DNA of 37,837 nucleotides from Lactobacillus delbrueckii (lineage in GTDB: Bacteria > Bacillota > Bacilli > Lactobacillales > Lactobacillaceae): NCBI GenBank assembly GCA_004556255.1, contig SFHY01000002.1, positions 1 to 37,837 on the forward strand. Reading direction: 5' to 3'. The notes beneath the pieces are model-generated. The model worked only from the letters and a program-made list of their open reading frames with translations, was not told the origin of the DNA and did not search any database. Shown here one piece after another: positions 7,466 through 16,690 of this stretch; the first letter of the stretch is position 1; each line of letters begins with the position of its first letter. The translations under genes were made by a program, and so were the position numbers.

Positions 7466-8566
7466 ATGGCTTTAACTGCTGGTATCGTCGGTTTGCCAAA
7501 CGTCGGCAAGTCAACTCTGTTTAACGCAATTACCAAGGCGGGCGCGGAAATGGCTAACTACCCATTCGCGACCATTGAACCGAACGTGGGGATGGTTGAA
7601 GTGCCGGACAAGCGCCTGGCCAGAATCCAGGAACTGATCCCGGCCAAGAAGGTTGTCCACACGACTTTTGAATTCACCGACATTGCCGGTTTGGTCAAGG
7701 GGGCTTCCAAGGGTGAAGGCCTGGGCAACAAGTTCCTGGAAAACATTCGCCAGACCGACGCCATCGTGCACGTGGTCCGGGCTTTTGACGATGAAAACAT
7801 CACTTCCGTCTCCGGCAAGGTTGACCCGGAAGAAGACATCGACACCATCAATCTGGAACTGATCTACGCTGACCTGGACTCAGTTGACCGCCGGATTGGC
7901 AAGGTGCAGAAGATGGCCCAGCAAAAGGACAAGGAAGCCATGGCTGAATACAATGTCCTGCAAAAGATCAAGCCAGTTCTGGAAGCCGGTGACCCGGTCC
8001 GGTCCATCAAGTTCACTGATGACGAAGCCAAGATCGTCAAGGGCCTCTTCCTCCTGACTTCCAAGCCGGTCATCTACGTGGCCAACATCGCGGAAGAATC
8101 CATGGCTGATCCGGAAAGCGACAAGTACTACCAAATCGTCAAGGCCCACGCCGACAAGGAAGGGGCTGGCTGCCTGGGCATCTCCGCGGCTATCGAAGAA
8201 GAAATCGCCGGTCTGGACGATGAAGAAAAGGCAGAAATGCTGGCGGCTGAAGGGGTCGAAGAATCCGGTTTGGACCGCTTGATCCGGGCTGCCTACCACC
8301 TGCTGGGCCTCAGAACCTTCTTTACGGCCGGGGGCAAGGAAACCCGGGCCTGGACCTTCCACCAGGGCATGAAGGCACCGCAAGTCGCCGGGGTCATCCA
8401 CTCCGACTTTGAACGGGGCTTCATCCGGGCCGAAGTCGTTTCCTTCGAAGACCTGGACAAGTACGAAAGCATGCAGAAGATCAAGGAAGCCGGCAGAGTC
8501 CGCCTGGAAGGCAAGGAATACGAAGTCCAGGACGGCGACATCATCGAATTCAGATTTAACGTATAA
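7466..8566 (+). CDS. ychF: Redox-regulated ATPase/GTPase YchF
   Basis: The 366-residue protein is the Obg-family P-loop NTPase YchF/OLA1. It shows the G1 loop GLPNVGKST, G3 DIAGLVKGASKGEGLGN, a coiled-coil insertion and a C-terminal TGS domain (residues about 282-365) ending in DGDIIEFRFNV. The family hydrolyses ATP better than GTP, binds ribosomes and affects oxidative stress responses. Length and start are standard; AAAGAGGAAT precedes ATG 7466. A downstream DUF1129 gene begins 14 bases later. Confidence 0.96.
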   Translation: MALTAGIVGLPNVGKSTLFNAITKAGAEMANYPFATIEPNVGMVEVPDKRLARIQELIPAKKVVHTTFEFTDIAGLVKGASKGEGLGNKFLENIRQTDAIVHVVRAFDDENITSVSGKVDPEEDIDTINLELIYADLDSVDRRIGKVQKMAQQKDKEAMAEYNVLQKIKPVLEAGDPVRSIKFTDDEAKIVKGLFLLTSKPVIYVANIAEESMADPESDKYYQIVKAHADKEGAGCLGISAAIEEEIAGLDDEEKAEMLAAEGVEESGLDRLIRAAYHLLGLRTFFTAGGKETRAWTFHQGMKAPQVAGVIHSDFERGFIRAEVVSFEDLDKYESMQKIKEAGRVRLEGKEYEVQDGDIIEFRFNV

Positions 8567-8580
8567 GGCAGGAGACAGAA

Positions 8581-9351
8581 GTGAGCGAAGAAAAGCAAGT
8601 TAAGAACGCTTCTCAAGCCAAGCTGCAAAAGCAGGGGCAGGCAGAAGCCAAGACGGAAAGCATCAAGCAGGAGAACCCGGAAGAACTCCGGGGGAAATTG
8701 TCCAACAAGAACAAGGACTACATCTACCGCTTGAAGAAGGAACTGGTTGCCGGCGGCATGAGCGAAGGCGATGCTGACACCCAGATTGACGGCCTTTTGC
8801 CGGAAATCTACGATGCCCAGATCAAGGGGCAGCCGGCCAACGTTTTGTTTGGCGCCGCGCCTAAGCTGAAGGCCAGCCAGATCCTGCACCCGGTTGTTAA
8901 GCCGGAAAAGGTGCCGGACAAGCTGGTGGCCCTGGACGGGGCCCTCTTCTACACGGCCATGCTGACGGTTCTGTTTGGGATCCTGCAATTGTTCACGGAC
9001 AACAGCAAGTCCACTTCCTCCGGTTCCGGGATCGTGACCTTGATCGTGATGGGTCTGGCCATGGGCTGGTACTTCACCAAACACAACTCCTGGATGCAGC
9101 CTGACCCGAAGACCGGCAAGCCGGCCTGGGGCAAGGTGATTTGGGGCCTGCTGGGGTCACTTTTGATCATCATGCTGATCGTCTTTGTCCTCTCAATTCC
9201 GGCCTTGTCCGTCATCAACCCGGTTCTGCCAGGCTGGGCTGACATCCTGGTAGCCGCTATTGCTTACGGGATCCGCTGGCTGGTTCGCCGTCACTACGGG
9301 ATTGAAGGGACCTCTCTCAGCCCGGACAAGCTGACCATGAAGAAAAAGTAA
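8581..9351 (+). CDS. DUF1129 family membrane protein
   Basis: The 256-residue protein begins with a charged, lysine/glutamate-rich cytoplasmic segment (residues 1-60) and contains NKDYIYRLKKELVAGGMSEGDADTQIDGLLPEI, typical of the DUF1129 N-terminal region. Four or five hydrophobic helices follow from about residue 120 to 240. The start is GTG 8581 after an AGGAG site. Close spacing to ychF implies one transcript, ending at the terminator at 9411. Function is unknown. Confidence 0.82.
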   Translation: MSEEKQVKNASQAKLQKQGQAEAKTESIKQENPEELRGKLSNKNKDYIYRLKKELVAGGMSEGDADTQIDGLLPEIYDAQIKGQPANVLFGAAPKLKASQILHPVVKPEKVPDKLVALDGALFYTAMLTVLFGILQLFTDNSKSTSSGSGIVTLIVMGLAMGWYFTKHNSWMQPDPKTGKPAWGKVIWGLLGSLLIIMLIVFVLSIPALSVINPVLPGWADILVAAIAYGIRWLVRRHYGIEGTSLSPDKLTMKKK

Positions 9352-9410
9352 ATCAATAGCGTGCTTTTTAATCCCAATGGGTGTAAAATAAATAAGCTGA
9401 TAATTAAAGA

Positions 9411-9445
9411 ACAAATAGATGCTGAGCATCTATTTGTTTTTATTT
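9411..9445 (+). terminator. Strong terminator closing the rsmG-to-DUF1129 gene cluster
   Basis: ACAAATAGATGCT (9411-9423) and AGCATCTATTTGT (9425-9437) form a near-perfect hairpin followed by TTTTATTT. Confidence 0.92.
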
Positions 9446-9462
9446 AACGATTTTTTTATAAA
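9434..9462 (+). promoter_or_regulatory. Candidate promoter for the ABC exporter pair
   Basis: TTGTTT (9434-9439), 17 bases, TATAAA (9457-9462). The -35 box overlaps the 3' end of the preceding terminator. Confidence 0.5.
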
Positions 9463-9494
9463 AAGCGATGAGCAGTAAAAGAGGGAGGTCATTA

Positions 9495-11222
9495 ATGCTT
9501 AAGACTTTATTGAAGTCCGTCCGCCAGTACAAAAAAGAGACGCTCTTGTCTCCTTTGTGCGTGGTTGTCGAGGTCTTCATTGAAATGTATATCCCATATA
9601 TCATGGGACTCTTGATTGACAACGGGATCAACAAGGGGGACATGGACTACGTGCGCAAGATGGGTCTGTTCACCATCCTGCTGACCCTGGTCTCCCTGGT
9701 CCTGGGGGCCAGTGCCAGCTACTTCTCAGCCCACGCGGCAGCCGGCTTTACCGCTAACCTCCGCCAGGACATGTTCTATCACATGCAGGACTTTTCATTT
9801 GAAAACATTGACAAGTTTTCCAGCGCCAGTCTGGTGACCCGGCTGACGACCGACACCAACAACATCCAGCAGGCCTACCAGATGAGCATCAGAATGGCCG
9901 TCCGGGCTCCGTTTATGATGATCATTTCCCTGTTCATGGCAGTTTCGATCAGCTGGAGACTGACCCTGGTCTTCCTCGTGGCTGTTCCGGTTTTGGCTCT
10001 GGCCATGATCTTGATCATCAAGAATGCCCGGCCATACTTCCCGAGAATCTTCCGGGCCTATGACGAACTGAACCGGAAGGTCCGGGAAAACATCCGCGGG
10101 GTCCGGGAAGTCAAGACTTACGTCCACGAAGAAGAGCAGATCGAGAACTTTGAAAAGTCCACCAGCAAGATCTACAAGCTCTTCAGCCGGGCCATGTTTA
10201 TCATGGCCTTCAACGGCCCGGTCATGACCCTAATGATCGATGCTGTTATGCTGGCCCTGTCCTGGTTCGGGGCAAAACTGATCGTGGGCCATCAACTGGC
10301 TACCGGTCAGCTGGTCTCCATGTTCTCTTACACCATGTCTATCCTGATGTCCTTAATGATCCTGTCCATGATCTTCACCCAGCTGATGATGGCCCAGTCA
10401 AGCGGCCACCGGGTAGCTGACGTCTTGACGGCTAAGCCGACCATCGTCAACCCGGCCAAGTCACCTTTGACCAGCGTGACCAACGGGGAAATCGTTTTTG
10501 ACCACGTTGACTTCAAGTACGACAAGGAAGATGTCCACTATGCCTTAAAGGATATTGACCTCCGGATCAAGTCCGGGGAAACTTTGGGGATTATCGGGGA
10601 AACCGGGTCTTCCAAGTCAACCTTGATTTCCATGATTCCCCGCCTTTACGACGTGACCGGCGGGGCAGTCAGAGTCGGCGGTCACAACGTGCGCTCTTAC
10701 GACCTTAAGACCCTGCGCGACAACGTGGCGGTCGTTTTGCAAAAGAATGTCCTTTTCTCCGGTACTATCAAGGACAACCTCAAGTGGGGGAATGAAAAGG
10801 CCAGCGACGAGGAAATCGTCCGGGCAGCCAAGATTGCCCACGCTGACGGCTTTATCCGGGAAATGCCGGACGGCTATGACACCATGGTCGAACAAGGCGG
10901 CAACAATGTTTCCGGTGGGCAAAAGCAGCGGATCACGATCGCCCGGGCCCTGTTGAAGAAGCCGAAGATCCTGATCCTGGACGACTCCACCAGTGCCGTC
11001 GACACCAAGACTGAACGGGAAATCCGGGAAGCCTTGAAGCGGGACCTGCCGGAAACGACCAAGATCATCATTTCCCAGCGGATCGTCTCCATCAAGGATG
11101 CCGACCGGATCGTGGTCATGAACCACGGAAAGATCGAAGACGTCGGAACCCACGATGAACTGATCAAGCGCAACGACTTGTACTCATCCATCGCCAAGTT
11201 CCAGGAAGAAAACAGCAAGTAG
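9495..11222 (+). CDS. Heterodimeric ABC exporter subunit with a degenerate ATP site (BmrC/LmrC-like)
   Basis: The 575-residue half-transporter has six helices in the first 300 residues and a C-terminal nucleotide-binding domain. Walker A is GETGSSKS (368-375), with Ser replacing the Gly before Lys374; the signature VSGGQ is intact. The catalytic Glu is replaced by Asp (ILDDSTSAVD, Asp497) and the switch His by Gln (ISQRI, Gln528). These changes mark the non-catalytic-site subunit of type IV heterodimeric exporters such as BmrCD, LmrCD and TM287/288. ATG 9495 follows GGGAGG. The partner starts 10 bases downstream. Substrate is unknown; drug or lipid export is usual. Confidence 0.9.
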   Translation: MLKTLLKSVRQYKKETLLSPLCVVVEVFIEMYIPYIMGLLIDNGINKGDMDYVRKMGLFTILLTLVSLVLGASASYFSAHAAAGFTANLRQDMFYHMQDFSFENIDKFSSASLVTRLTTDTNNIQQAYQMSIRMAVRAPFMMIISLFMAVSISWRLTLVFLVAVPVLALAMILIIKNARPYFPRIFRAYDELNRKVRENIRGVREVKTYVHEEEQIENFEKSTSKIYKLFSRAMFIMAFNGPVMTLMIDAVMLALSWFGAKLIVGHQLATGQLVSMFSYTMSILMSLMILSMIFTQLMMAQSSGHRVADVLTAKPTIVNPAKSPLTSVTNGEIVFDHVDFKYDKEDVHYALKDIDLRIKSGETLGIIGETGSSKSTLISMIPRLYDVTGGAVRVGGHNVRSYDLKTLRDNVAVVLQKNVLFSGTIKDNLKWGNEKASDEEIVRAAKIAHADGFIREMPDGYDTMVEQGGNNVSGGQKQRITIARALLKKPKILILDDSTSAVDTKTEREIREALKRDLPETTKIIISQRIVSIKDADRIVVMNHGKIEDVGTHDELIKRNDLYSSIAKFQEENSK

Positions 11223-11232
11223 GTGATAATCG

Positions 11233-13077
11233 ATGACTAAAAAACAAGCTCAGCAACCATCACAAATGCAGACCTTGATCCGTCTGCTGAAATACGTCTA
11301 CCGGGTTAGCCCGGCGTCTTTGATTATCTCCCTGGTCTCCGTGATCATCAGCGCGGCGGCTTCCGTTGCCGGCTCCTTGTTCATTGAACAGGTTATCGAC
11401 CGCTACATCACGCCCATGCTTAAGCAAAAGAGCCCGGACTTCGGCCCTCTGGCTCACGCGGTTTTGCTCATGGCCGGCGTTTACGCCATCGGTCTGGTCG
11501 CCAACTACCTTTTCACCTTGCTGATGATGGTCTTGTCCCAGCAGGTGCAAAAGCAAATCAGAAATGAAATGTTTACCCACATGCAGCGGCTGCCGATCGC
11601 CTTTTTTGACCAGAACGAATACGGCGACATCATGTCTCGCTACACTAACGACATCGACACCTTGATGCAGATGATCTCCCAGGCCCTGCCGATGTTCGCT
11701 AACTCTGTCTTTTCAGTAGTCTTCGTTTTGGCGGGGATGTTCTACCTCAGCTGGCAATTGACCCTGGTTTCCCTGGTAGTGGTTCTCCTGTCCTTAGGCG
11801 TTGTCCGCTACTTGACCGGCAAGTCCAGCTACTACTTTGACCAGCAGCAGAAGACTGTGGGGACGGTCAACGGCTACAACGAAGAAATGCTTAACGGCTT
11901 GAAGGTCATCAAGGTCTTCTCCCATGAACCGGAAGCCAAGGCCGACTTTGACCGCTACAATGACCAGCTGCGGATTGCCTCAGGCAAGGCCAACACCTAT
12001 GCCACCATCTTGTTCCCAATCATGGGCAATATCGGCAACCTGCTCTACGTTTTGATCGCCTTGCTCGGCGGGGCGGCAATCTTAGCCGGCAACATTCCGC
12101 TGACCTTGGGGGCCCTGGCTTCCTTCATGCAGCTGTCCAAGGGCTTCATCATGCCGATCGCCCAGATCTCCCAGCAGCTGAACGCTATTGTCCTGGCCAT
12201 TGCCGGGGCCCGGCGGATTTTCCAGGTCCTGGATGAAAAAGTTGAAGTCGACGACGGCCAGGTAACTATCGAAGAAAAGCCGGGTGTCAAGAATGCCTGG
12301 CAGTGGAAGGTGCCGACCGAAAACGGCTTTAAGTACGTGCCAGTCAAGGGCCATATCGTTTTTGACCACGTCAACTTCGGATATGTGCCGGGCAAGCAGA
12401 TCCTGCACGACATTTCCCTTGAAGCCAAGCCGGGCATGAAGGTGGCCCTGGTCGGGGAAACGGGGGCCGGGAAGACCACCATTTCCAGCATGATCAACCG
12501 CTTCTATGAAATCAATTCCGGCACGATCACTTATGACGGGATCGACATCAAGGACATCAAGAAGGATGACCTCCGCAAGTCTGTCTCCATCGTCTTGCAG
12601 GAAACTCACATGTTTACCGGCAACATCATGGAAAACATCCGCTTCGGCCGGCCTGACGCCTCAGATGACGACGTCTACCAGGCAGCCCGCCTGGCCCGGG
12701 CCGACGAGTTCATCCATGACCTGGATGACGGCTATGAAACGGTGATCGACGGGGGCGGCAGCGACCTCTCCCAAGGGCAGCTGCAGCTGCTCTCCATCGC
12801 CCGGGCCATGATCGCTGACAAGCCGGTCATGATTCTGGACGAAGCCACCAGTTCCATCGATACCCGGACTGAGCGCCTGGTGCAAGCCGGGATGGACAAC
12901 CTTTTGGCTGGCCGGACCAGCTTTGTTATCGCCCACCGTCTGTCCACCATCGTCAACTCCGACTTGATCATGGTCCTGGACCACGGCCGGGTCCTGGAAG
13001 CCGGCAACCACGACCAGCTTCTGGCCAAGCAGGGCTACTACTACGAGCTCTACACCGGCAAAAAAGAAATCCAATAA
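11233..13077 (+). CDS. Heterodimeric ABC exporter subunit with the catalytic ATP site (BmrD/LmrD-like)
   Basis: The 614-residue partner half-transporter has a six-helix membrane domain and an NBD with intact Walker A GETGAGKTT (from Gly408), Walker B with catalytic Glu537 (ILDEATSSID) and switch His568 (IAHRLST). Its signature is changed to LSQGQ (512-516) from LSGGQ. This is the exact complement of the neighbour's defects: one composite site stays active and the other is degenerate. A linker of about 40 residues containing WQWKVPTENGFKYV lies just before the NBD, as in LmrD-type proteins. ATG 11233 follows AGGTGA. A terminator follows at 13111. Confidence 0.92.
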   Translation: MTKKQAQQPSQMQTLIRLLKYVYRVSPASLIISLVSVIISAAASVAGSLFIEQVIDRYITPMLKQKSPDFGPLAHAVLLMAGVYAIGLVANYLFTLLMMVLSQQVQKQIRNEMFTHMQRLPIAFFDQNEYGDIMSRYTNDIDTLMQMISQALPMFANSVFSVVFVLAGMFYLSWQLTLVSLVVVLLSLGVVRYLTGKSSYYFDQQQKTVGTVNGYNEEMLNGLKVIKVFSHEPEAKADFDRYNDQLRIASGKANTYATILFPIMGNIGNLLYVLIALLGGAAILAGNIPLTLGALASFMQLSKGFIMPIAQISQQLNAIVLAIAGARRIFQVLDEKVEVDDGQVTIEEKPGVKNAWQWKVPTENGFKYVPVKGHIVFDHVNFGYVPGKQILHDISLEAKPGMKVALVGETGAGKTTISSMINRFYEINSGTITYDGIDIKDIKKDDLRKSVSIVLQETHMFTGNIMENIRFGRPDASDDDVYQAARLARADEFIHDLDDGYETVIDGGGSDLSQGQLQLLSIARAMIADKPVMILDEATSSIDTRTERLVQAGMDNLLAGRTSFVIAHRLSTIVNSDLIMVLDHGRVLEAGNHDQLLAKQGYYYELYTGKKEIQ

Positions 13078-13110
13078 GAGCGAATCTTATGTTTTGCTAA
13101 AATCCAAGTC

Positions 13111-13139
13111 AGAGCGTACGTCAAAGTACGCTCTTTTTG
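13111..13139 (+). terminator. Terminator after the ABC exporter pair
   Basis: AGAGCGTAC (13111-13119) pairs with GTACGCTCT (13126-13134) and is followed by TTTTT. Confidence 0.88.
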
Positions 13140-13161
13140 GTATATTGGTTAAAATAAAAGG

Positions 13162-13167
13162 TACAAT
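13162..13167 (+). promoter_or_regulatory. Possible -10 element for the two-component system
   Basis: TACAAT lies 38 bases before the response regulator ATG in an AT-rich gap after the terminator. No convincing -35 was found at 17 bases. Confidence 0.4.
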
Positions 13168-13205
13168 ATAGGATAGATAAGTTTGGAATAGAAGAGGTTT
13201 TGCAA

Positions 13206-13892
13206 ATGAAAATTCTCGTTGTCGATGATGACCACGAAATCGTGGAACTCTTAAGCATTTATTTGAAGAACGAAGGCTATGAGCCGCTTGCCGCCTACAA
13301 TGGCAAGGAAGCTTTGACCAAGCTCTCAACCACGCCGGATATCGCCTTGATGATTCTGGACGTGATGATGCCGAACATGTCAGGCATCGATGTGGTCAAG
13401 GAAGTTCGCAAGGATTCTGACATTCCGATTATCATCGTCAGCGCCAAGACCGGCGACATGGACAAGATCCAGGGCCTGATCACCGGGGCCGACGACTACG
13501 TGTCCAAGCCTTTCAACCCCCTGGAAGTCATGGCCCGGGTCCGGTCCCTTTTGCGCCGCAGCCAGAAGCAAGTCAAGGAAGAGGAGCCTGACGTTTTGGA
13601 AGTCGGGCCTCTGATCATCAACAAGGACTCCCATGAGGTCAAGACGGTTGAAGGTAAGGAAATCCAGCTGACAGCCCTGGAATTCGGCATTCTTTACCTT
13701 TTGGCCAGCCACCCCAACCGGGTCTTCTCAGCTGATGAGATCTTCGAGCGGGTTTGGCAGCAAGAGTCCATTGTCAGCGCCAAGACGGTCATGGTTCACG
13801 TTTCCCACTTGCGGGACAAGATCCAGAAGGCCACCGACGGCGAAGAAGTCATCAAGACTGTATGGGGTGTAGGTTACAAGGTTGAAGCCTAA
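13206..13892 (+). CDS. OmpR/PhoB-family response regulator (VanR-like)
   Basis: The 228-residue protein has a receiver domain with acidic pocket VVDDDHE, phosphoacceptor Asp52 (ILDVMMP) and the switch segment VSAKTG. A C-terminal OmpR-type winged helix (about 130-227) ends in IKTVWGVGYKVE. The N-terminal sequence MKILVVDDDHEIVELLSIYL is close to VanR-type regulators. ATG 13206 is chosen because GAAGAGG precedes it; TTG 13200 is less likely. The sensor kinase overlaps its end by 11 bases. Targets are unknown, but murE and the racemase gene lie directly downstream. Confidence 0.93.
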   Translation: MKILVVDDDHEIVELLSIYLKNEGYEPLAAYNGKEALTKLSTTPDIALMILDVMMPNMSGIDVVKEVRKDSDIPIIIVSAKTGDMDKIQGLITGADDYVSKPFNPLEVMARVRSLLRRSQKQVKEEEPDVLEVGPLIINKDSHEVKTVEGKEIQLTALEFGILYLLASHPNRVFSADEIFERVWQQESIVSAKTVMVHVSHLRDKIQKATDGEEVIKTVWGVGYKVEA

Positions 13893-15090
13893 GCAAGACA
13901 AAGAAAAACAAGTCGTTCAGGGCAAGCGGCCCCGGGTCAAGCTGACCGCGGCTGAGAAGAGCGAGCTTTTTGCTGAAGGCGTGGTGACGGTCATCATCAT
14001 GCTGCTCTTGAATATGTCCGTCATCATCCTCTACCATTTAGCGGTCCTGCAGGACAAGAGCCTGGTCAACGGCATTTATTTTTTGAAAAAGACCATGACG
14101 ATCGGACCGGGCTACCATATCTGGTCCTGGGAAAGAATCGGGATCATTTTGATGGGGATCGCCGATGTCATCGTCTTGTACTGGCGCTTAATCCGCCGCT
14201 ACCACCAGATGCAGCTGCGGCACATCATTTCCGAATTGCACTATATTGCCAACGGCCACTTTGATCACCGGATTTCCTTCAGCGTCAACACCGACATGCA
14301 GAAGGTGATCGACTCCATCAACTCCCTGGTTGACTCAACCGTGGGGGCGATCAATGAAGAAAAGGCGATCGAGCAGTCGAAAGACGAACTGATCACCAAT
14401 GTTTCCCACGATATCCGGACCCCTTTGACCAGCATCATCGGCTACCTGGGCCTGCTGAAGAACGGGGCCGTGACCAGCCAGGAGGACATGCTCAAGTACA
14501 TCAATATCGCCTATGACAAGGCTGAGCAGATGAAGTCCCTGGCCAACGACCTCTTTGAGTACACCACCTTGAAGTCGACCAAGACCAAGCTGAACGTGAC
14601 CCCGATCAATATCAAGGGCATGATGGAGCAGGTGGCGGCCGGCTTTGAGCTGGAAGCGGAGAAGAAGGGCATTGCCTTTAGCGTCAAGGCCCGGCCGGAC
14701 GACTTGATCGTCAATGCTGACGTGGAAAAATTGGTCCGGGTCTACAATAACTTGATCTCCAATGCCTTGAAATACGCGGCTGGGGCCAGCCGGATCAACC
14801 TGGTAGCCAATTTGATCAACCACGAGCAGGTTGAGCTGCGGGTGGAGAATAATGGGGAACCGATTCCCAAGGACAAATTGAAGAAGATTTTTGACCGCTT
14901 CTACCGGGTGGAAAGCTCGCGCAATACCAAGACCGGGGGCACGGGCTTAGGCCTGTCCATTGTCCAGGGGGTCGTTGAGCTGCACGGGGGGACGATCCGC
15001 TGTGAATCAAACAAGGATTGGACCAGTTTCATCATTCTCTTGCCCCGGGATCCCCAGGCAAACAACTTCGCTCTTAGACCTGTGGTATAA
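13882..15090 (+). CDS. Sensor histidine kinase (VanS-like, two membrane helices)
   Basis: The protein of about 402 residues has two hydrophobic helices (about 32-52 and 84-101) around a short external loop, and a HAMP-like linker. The H-box NVSHDIRTPLTS places the phosphorylated residue at His176. N, G1 (GGTGLGLSIV) and G2 boxes are present. The loop of about 30 residues is too short for a large ligand domain, so it may sense the membrane or a partner. The proposed TTG start at 13882 overlaps the regulator gene and is weakly supported by upstream TAGG and AAGG; an exact start is uncertain. The end overlaps the murE promoter. Confidence 0.9.
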   Translation: MKPKQDKEKQVVQGKRPRVKLTAAEKSELFAEGVVTVIIMLLLNMSVIILYHLAVLQDKSLVNGIYFLKKTMTIGPGYHIWSWERIGIILMGIADVIVLYWRLIRRYHQMQLRHIISELHYIANGHFDHRISFSVNTDMQKVIDSINSLVDSTVGAINEEKAIEQSKDELITNVSHDIRTPLTSIIGYLGLLKNGAVTSQEDMLKYINIAYDKAEQMKSLANDLFEYTTLKSTKTKLNVTPINIKGMMEQVAAGFELEAEKKGIAFSVKARPDDLIVNADVEKLVRVYNNLISNALKYAAGASRINLVANLINHEQVELRVENNGEPIPKDKLKKIFDRFYRVESSRNTKTGGTGLGLSIVQGVVELHGGTIRCESNKDWTSFIILLPRDPQANNFALRPVV

Positions 15091-15091
15091 T
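15083..15091 (+). promoter_or_regulatory. Extended -10 promoter for murE-racD
   Basis: TGGTATAAT is a perfect extended -10 overlapping the kinase stop codon, 36 bases before the murE ATG. The -35 region is poor, as often seen with extended -10 promoters. Confidence 0.65.
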
Positions 15092-15126
15092 TTGAACTGA
15101 ATCTTAATTGACAGTGAGGAGTAAAA

Positions 15127-16677
15127 ATGAGCATCTCATTAAACACCTGTATTTTAATCTTAAAAGAACACCACCTGCTCAAGTCCAGTGCCGTCCAGGA
15201 CACTGTCCAGACCAGAATGGAGGCAGTTTCTTATGACTCACGTGACGTCCAGAACAACAGCCTCTTCTTCTGCAAGGGGGCAGGCTTCCGGCCAACCTAC
15301 CTGACCATGGCCAAGGAAAACGGGGCAATTGCCTACGTGGCTGAGCAGCCATACCCGGAAGGCACGGGGATGCACGCCTTGATCGTTCGCAACGTGTCCA
15401 AGGCGATGGCCCTTTTGTCAGCTGCCTTCTACCGCTTCCCGCAAGACGACCTCTTCCTGGTTGGCTTTACCGGGACCAAGGGCAAGACCACTTCCGCCTA
15501 CTTCTTAAAGGGGATGCTGGACCAGCTCAACGGCGGCCGGACTGCTCTTTTGTCCTCAGTCAACAACATCCTCGGGCCGGCTCCGGAAGACACCTTCAAG
15601 TCCAGCTTGACCACGCCGGAATCACTGGACTTGTTCAGAGACATGCGGCGGGCAGTTGACAACGGCATGACCCACATGGTTATGGAAGTGTCATCCCAAG
15701 CCTACAAGAAGAGCCGGGTCTTTGGCTTGACCTACGACCTGGGCTTCTTCTTGAACATCAGCCCGGACCACATCGGGGTCAACGAGCACCCGAACTTTGA
15801 GGACTACCTCCACTGCAAGCTGCAGCTTTTGGTCAACTCCCGCAAGTGCATCATCAACGCGGAAACCGACCGTTTCGCCGATGTTTACGCGGCAGCGACG
15901 ACCACGACCAACCCGGACAGCATCTACCTGTTTGCCCGGGACGGCTTTGAAAACCCGGATCTGAAGAAGCCGATCGACTTCCGCTACAAGTCCGTGGAAA
16001 CTGACCTGGCTGAAACCAAGTTCACCTTGACTACGGCTTCAAGCAAGGCCCACAAGCTGCCAATCTCTGGTGAATACACTTTGCAGATGATCGGCGACTT
16101 CAACGAAACCAACGCAACCGGCGCCATCATCGGGGCTGGCCTGGCCGGGATGAGCTATGAAGACTGCGCCAAGGGGATCCGGCACGTGACCATCCCAGGC
16201 CGGATGGAAACTGTCACGACCCAAAAGCATGGCTTGATTGTGGTGGACTATGCCCACAACAAGGCCTCCATGCTGGCTTTGATGCGGTTCATGCGCCGGG
16301 AATTCACCAACCCCCGGGTTATCGTCGTGGTCGGCGCGCCTGGGGACAAGGGGATTTCCCGCCGGCCTGGCTTCAGCGAAAGTTTGACGGCGGAAGCTGA
16401 CAAGGCCTACTTGACCACGGACGACCCTGGTTTTGAAAATGCCCAGGACATCTGCGAGGAAATCGATGCCGGGATCGACCACTCCAAGTGTGAAACGGTT
16501 ATCGAACTGGATCGGGAAAAGGCCATCAAGGAAGCTATTTCCGAAGCTGGCCCGGATGACGTGGTCCTGCTCTGCGGTAAGGGGGCTGACGCCTTCCAGA
16601 AGATCCGCGGGGTAGACACCCCATATGCCGGCGACATTGTCATCGCCCGGCAGGTGGTCCAGGAATTAGAAAAGTAA
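15127..16677 (+). CDS. murE: UDP-N-acetylmuramoyl-tripeptide synthetase MurE (probably L-lysine-adding)
   Basis: The 516-residue Mur ligase adds the third amino acid to UDP-MurNAc-L-Ala-D-Glu in the cytoplasm. The ATP loop TGTKGKTT is at about residues 115-122; the central domain contains EVSSQAYKKSRV. The substrate-specifying loop reads DDPG (432-435) rather than the DNPR of diaminopimelate-adding enzymes, favouring lysine. ATG 15127 follows GAGGAG. The next gene is an aspartate racemase, which fits an L-Lys-D-Asp type peptidoglycan known in several lactobacilli. Some lactobacilli carry two murE-like genes, so this could be one of a pair. Confidence 0.9.
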   Translation: MSISLNTCILILKEHHLLKSSAVQDTVQTRMEAVSYDSRDVQNNSLFFCKGAGFRPTYLTMAKENGAIAYVAEQPYPEGTGMHALIVRNVSKAMALLSAAFYRFPQDDLFLVGFTGTKGKTTSAYFLKGMLDQLNGGRTALLSSVNNILGPAPEDTFKSSLTTPESLDLFRDMRRAVDNGMTHMVMEVSSQAYKKSRVFGLTYDLGFFLNISPDHIGVNEHPNFEDYLHCKLQLLVNSRKCIINAETDRFADVYAAATTTTNPDSIYLFARDGFENPDLKKPIDFRYKSVETDLAETKFTLTTASSKAHKLPISGEYTLQMIGDFNETNATGAIIGAGLAGMSYEDCAKGIRHVTIPGRMETVTTQKHGLIVVDYAHNKASMLALMRFMRREFTNPRVIVVVGAPGDKGISRRPGFSESLTAEADKAYLTTDDPGFENAQDICEEIDAGIDHSKCETVIELDREKAIKEAISEAGPDDVVLLCGKGADAFQKIRGVDTPYAGDIVIARQVVQELEK

Positions 16678-16690
16678 GGATTGATATTTA

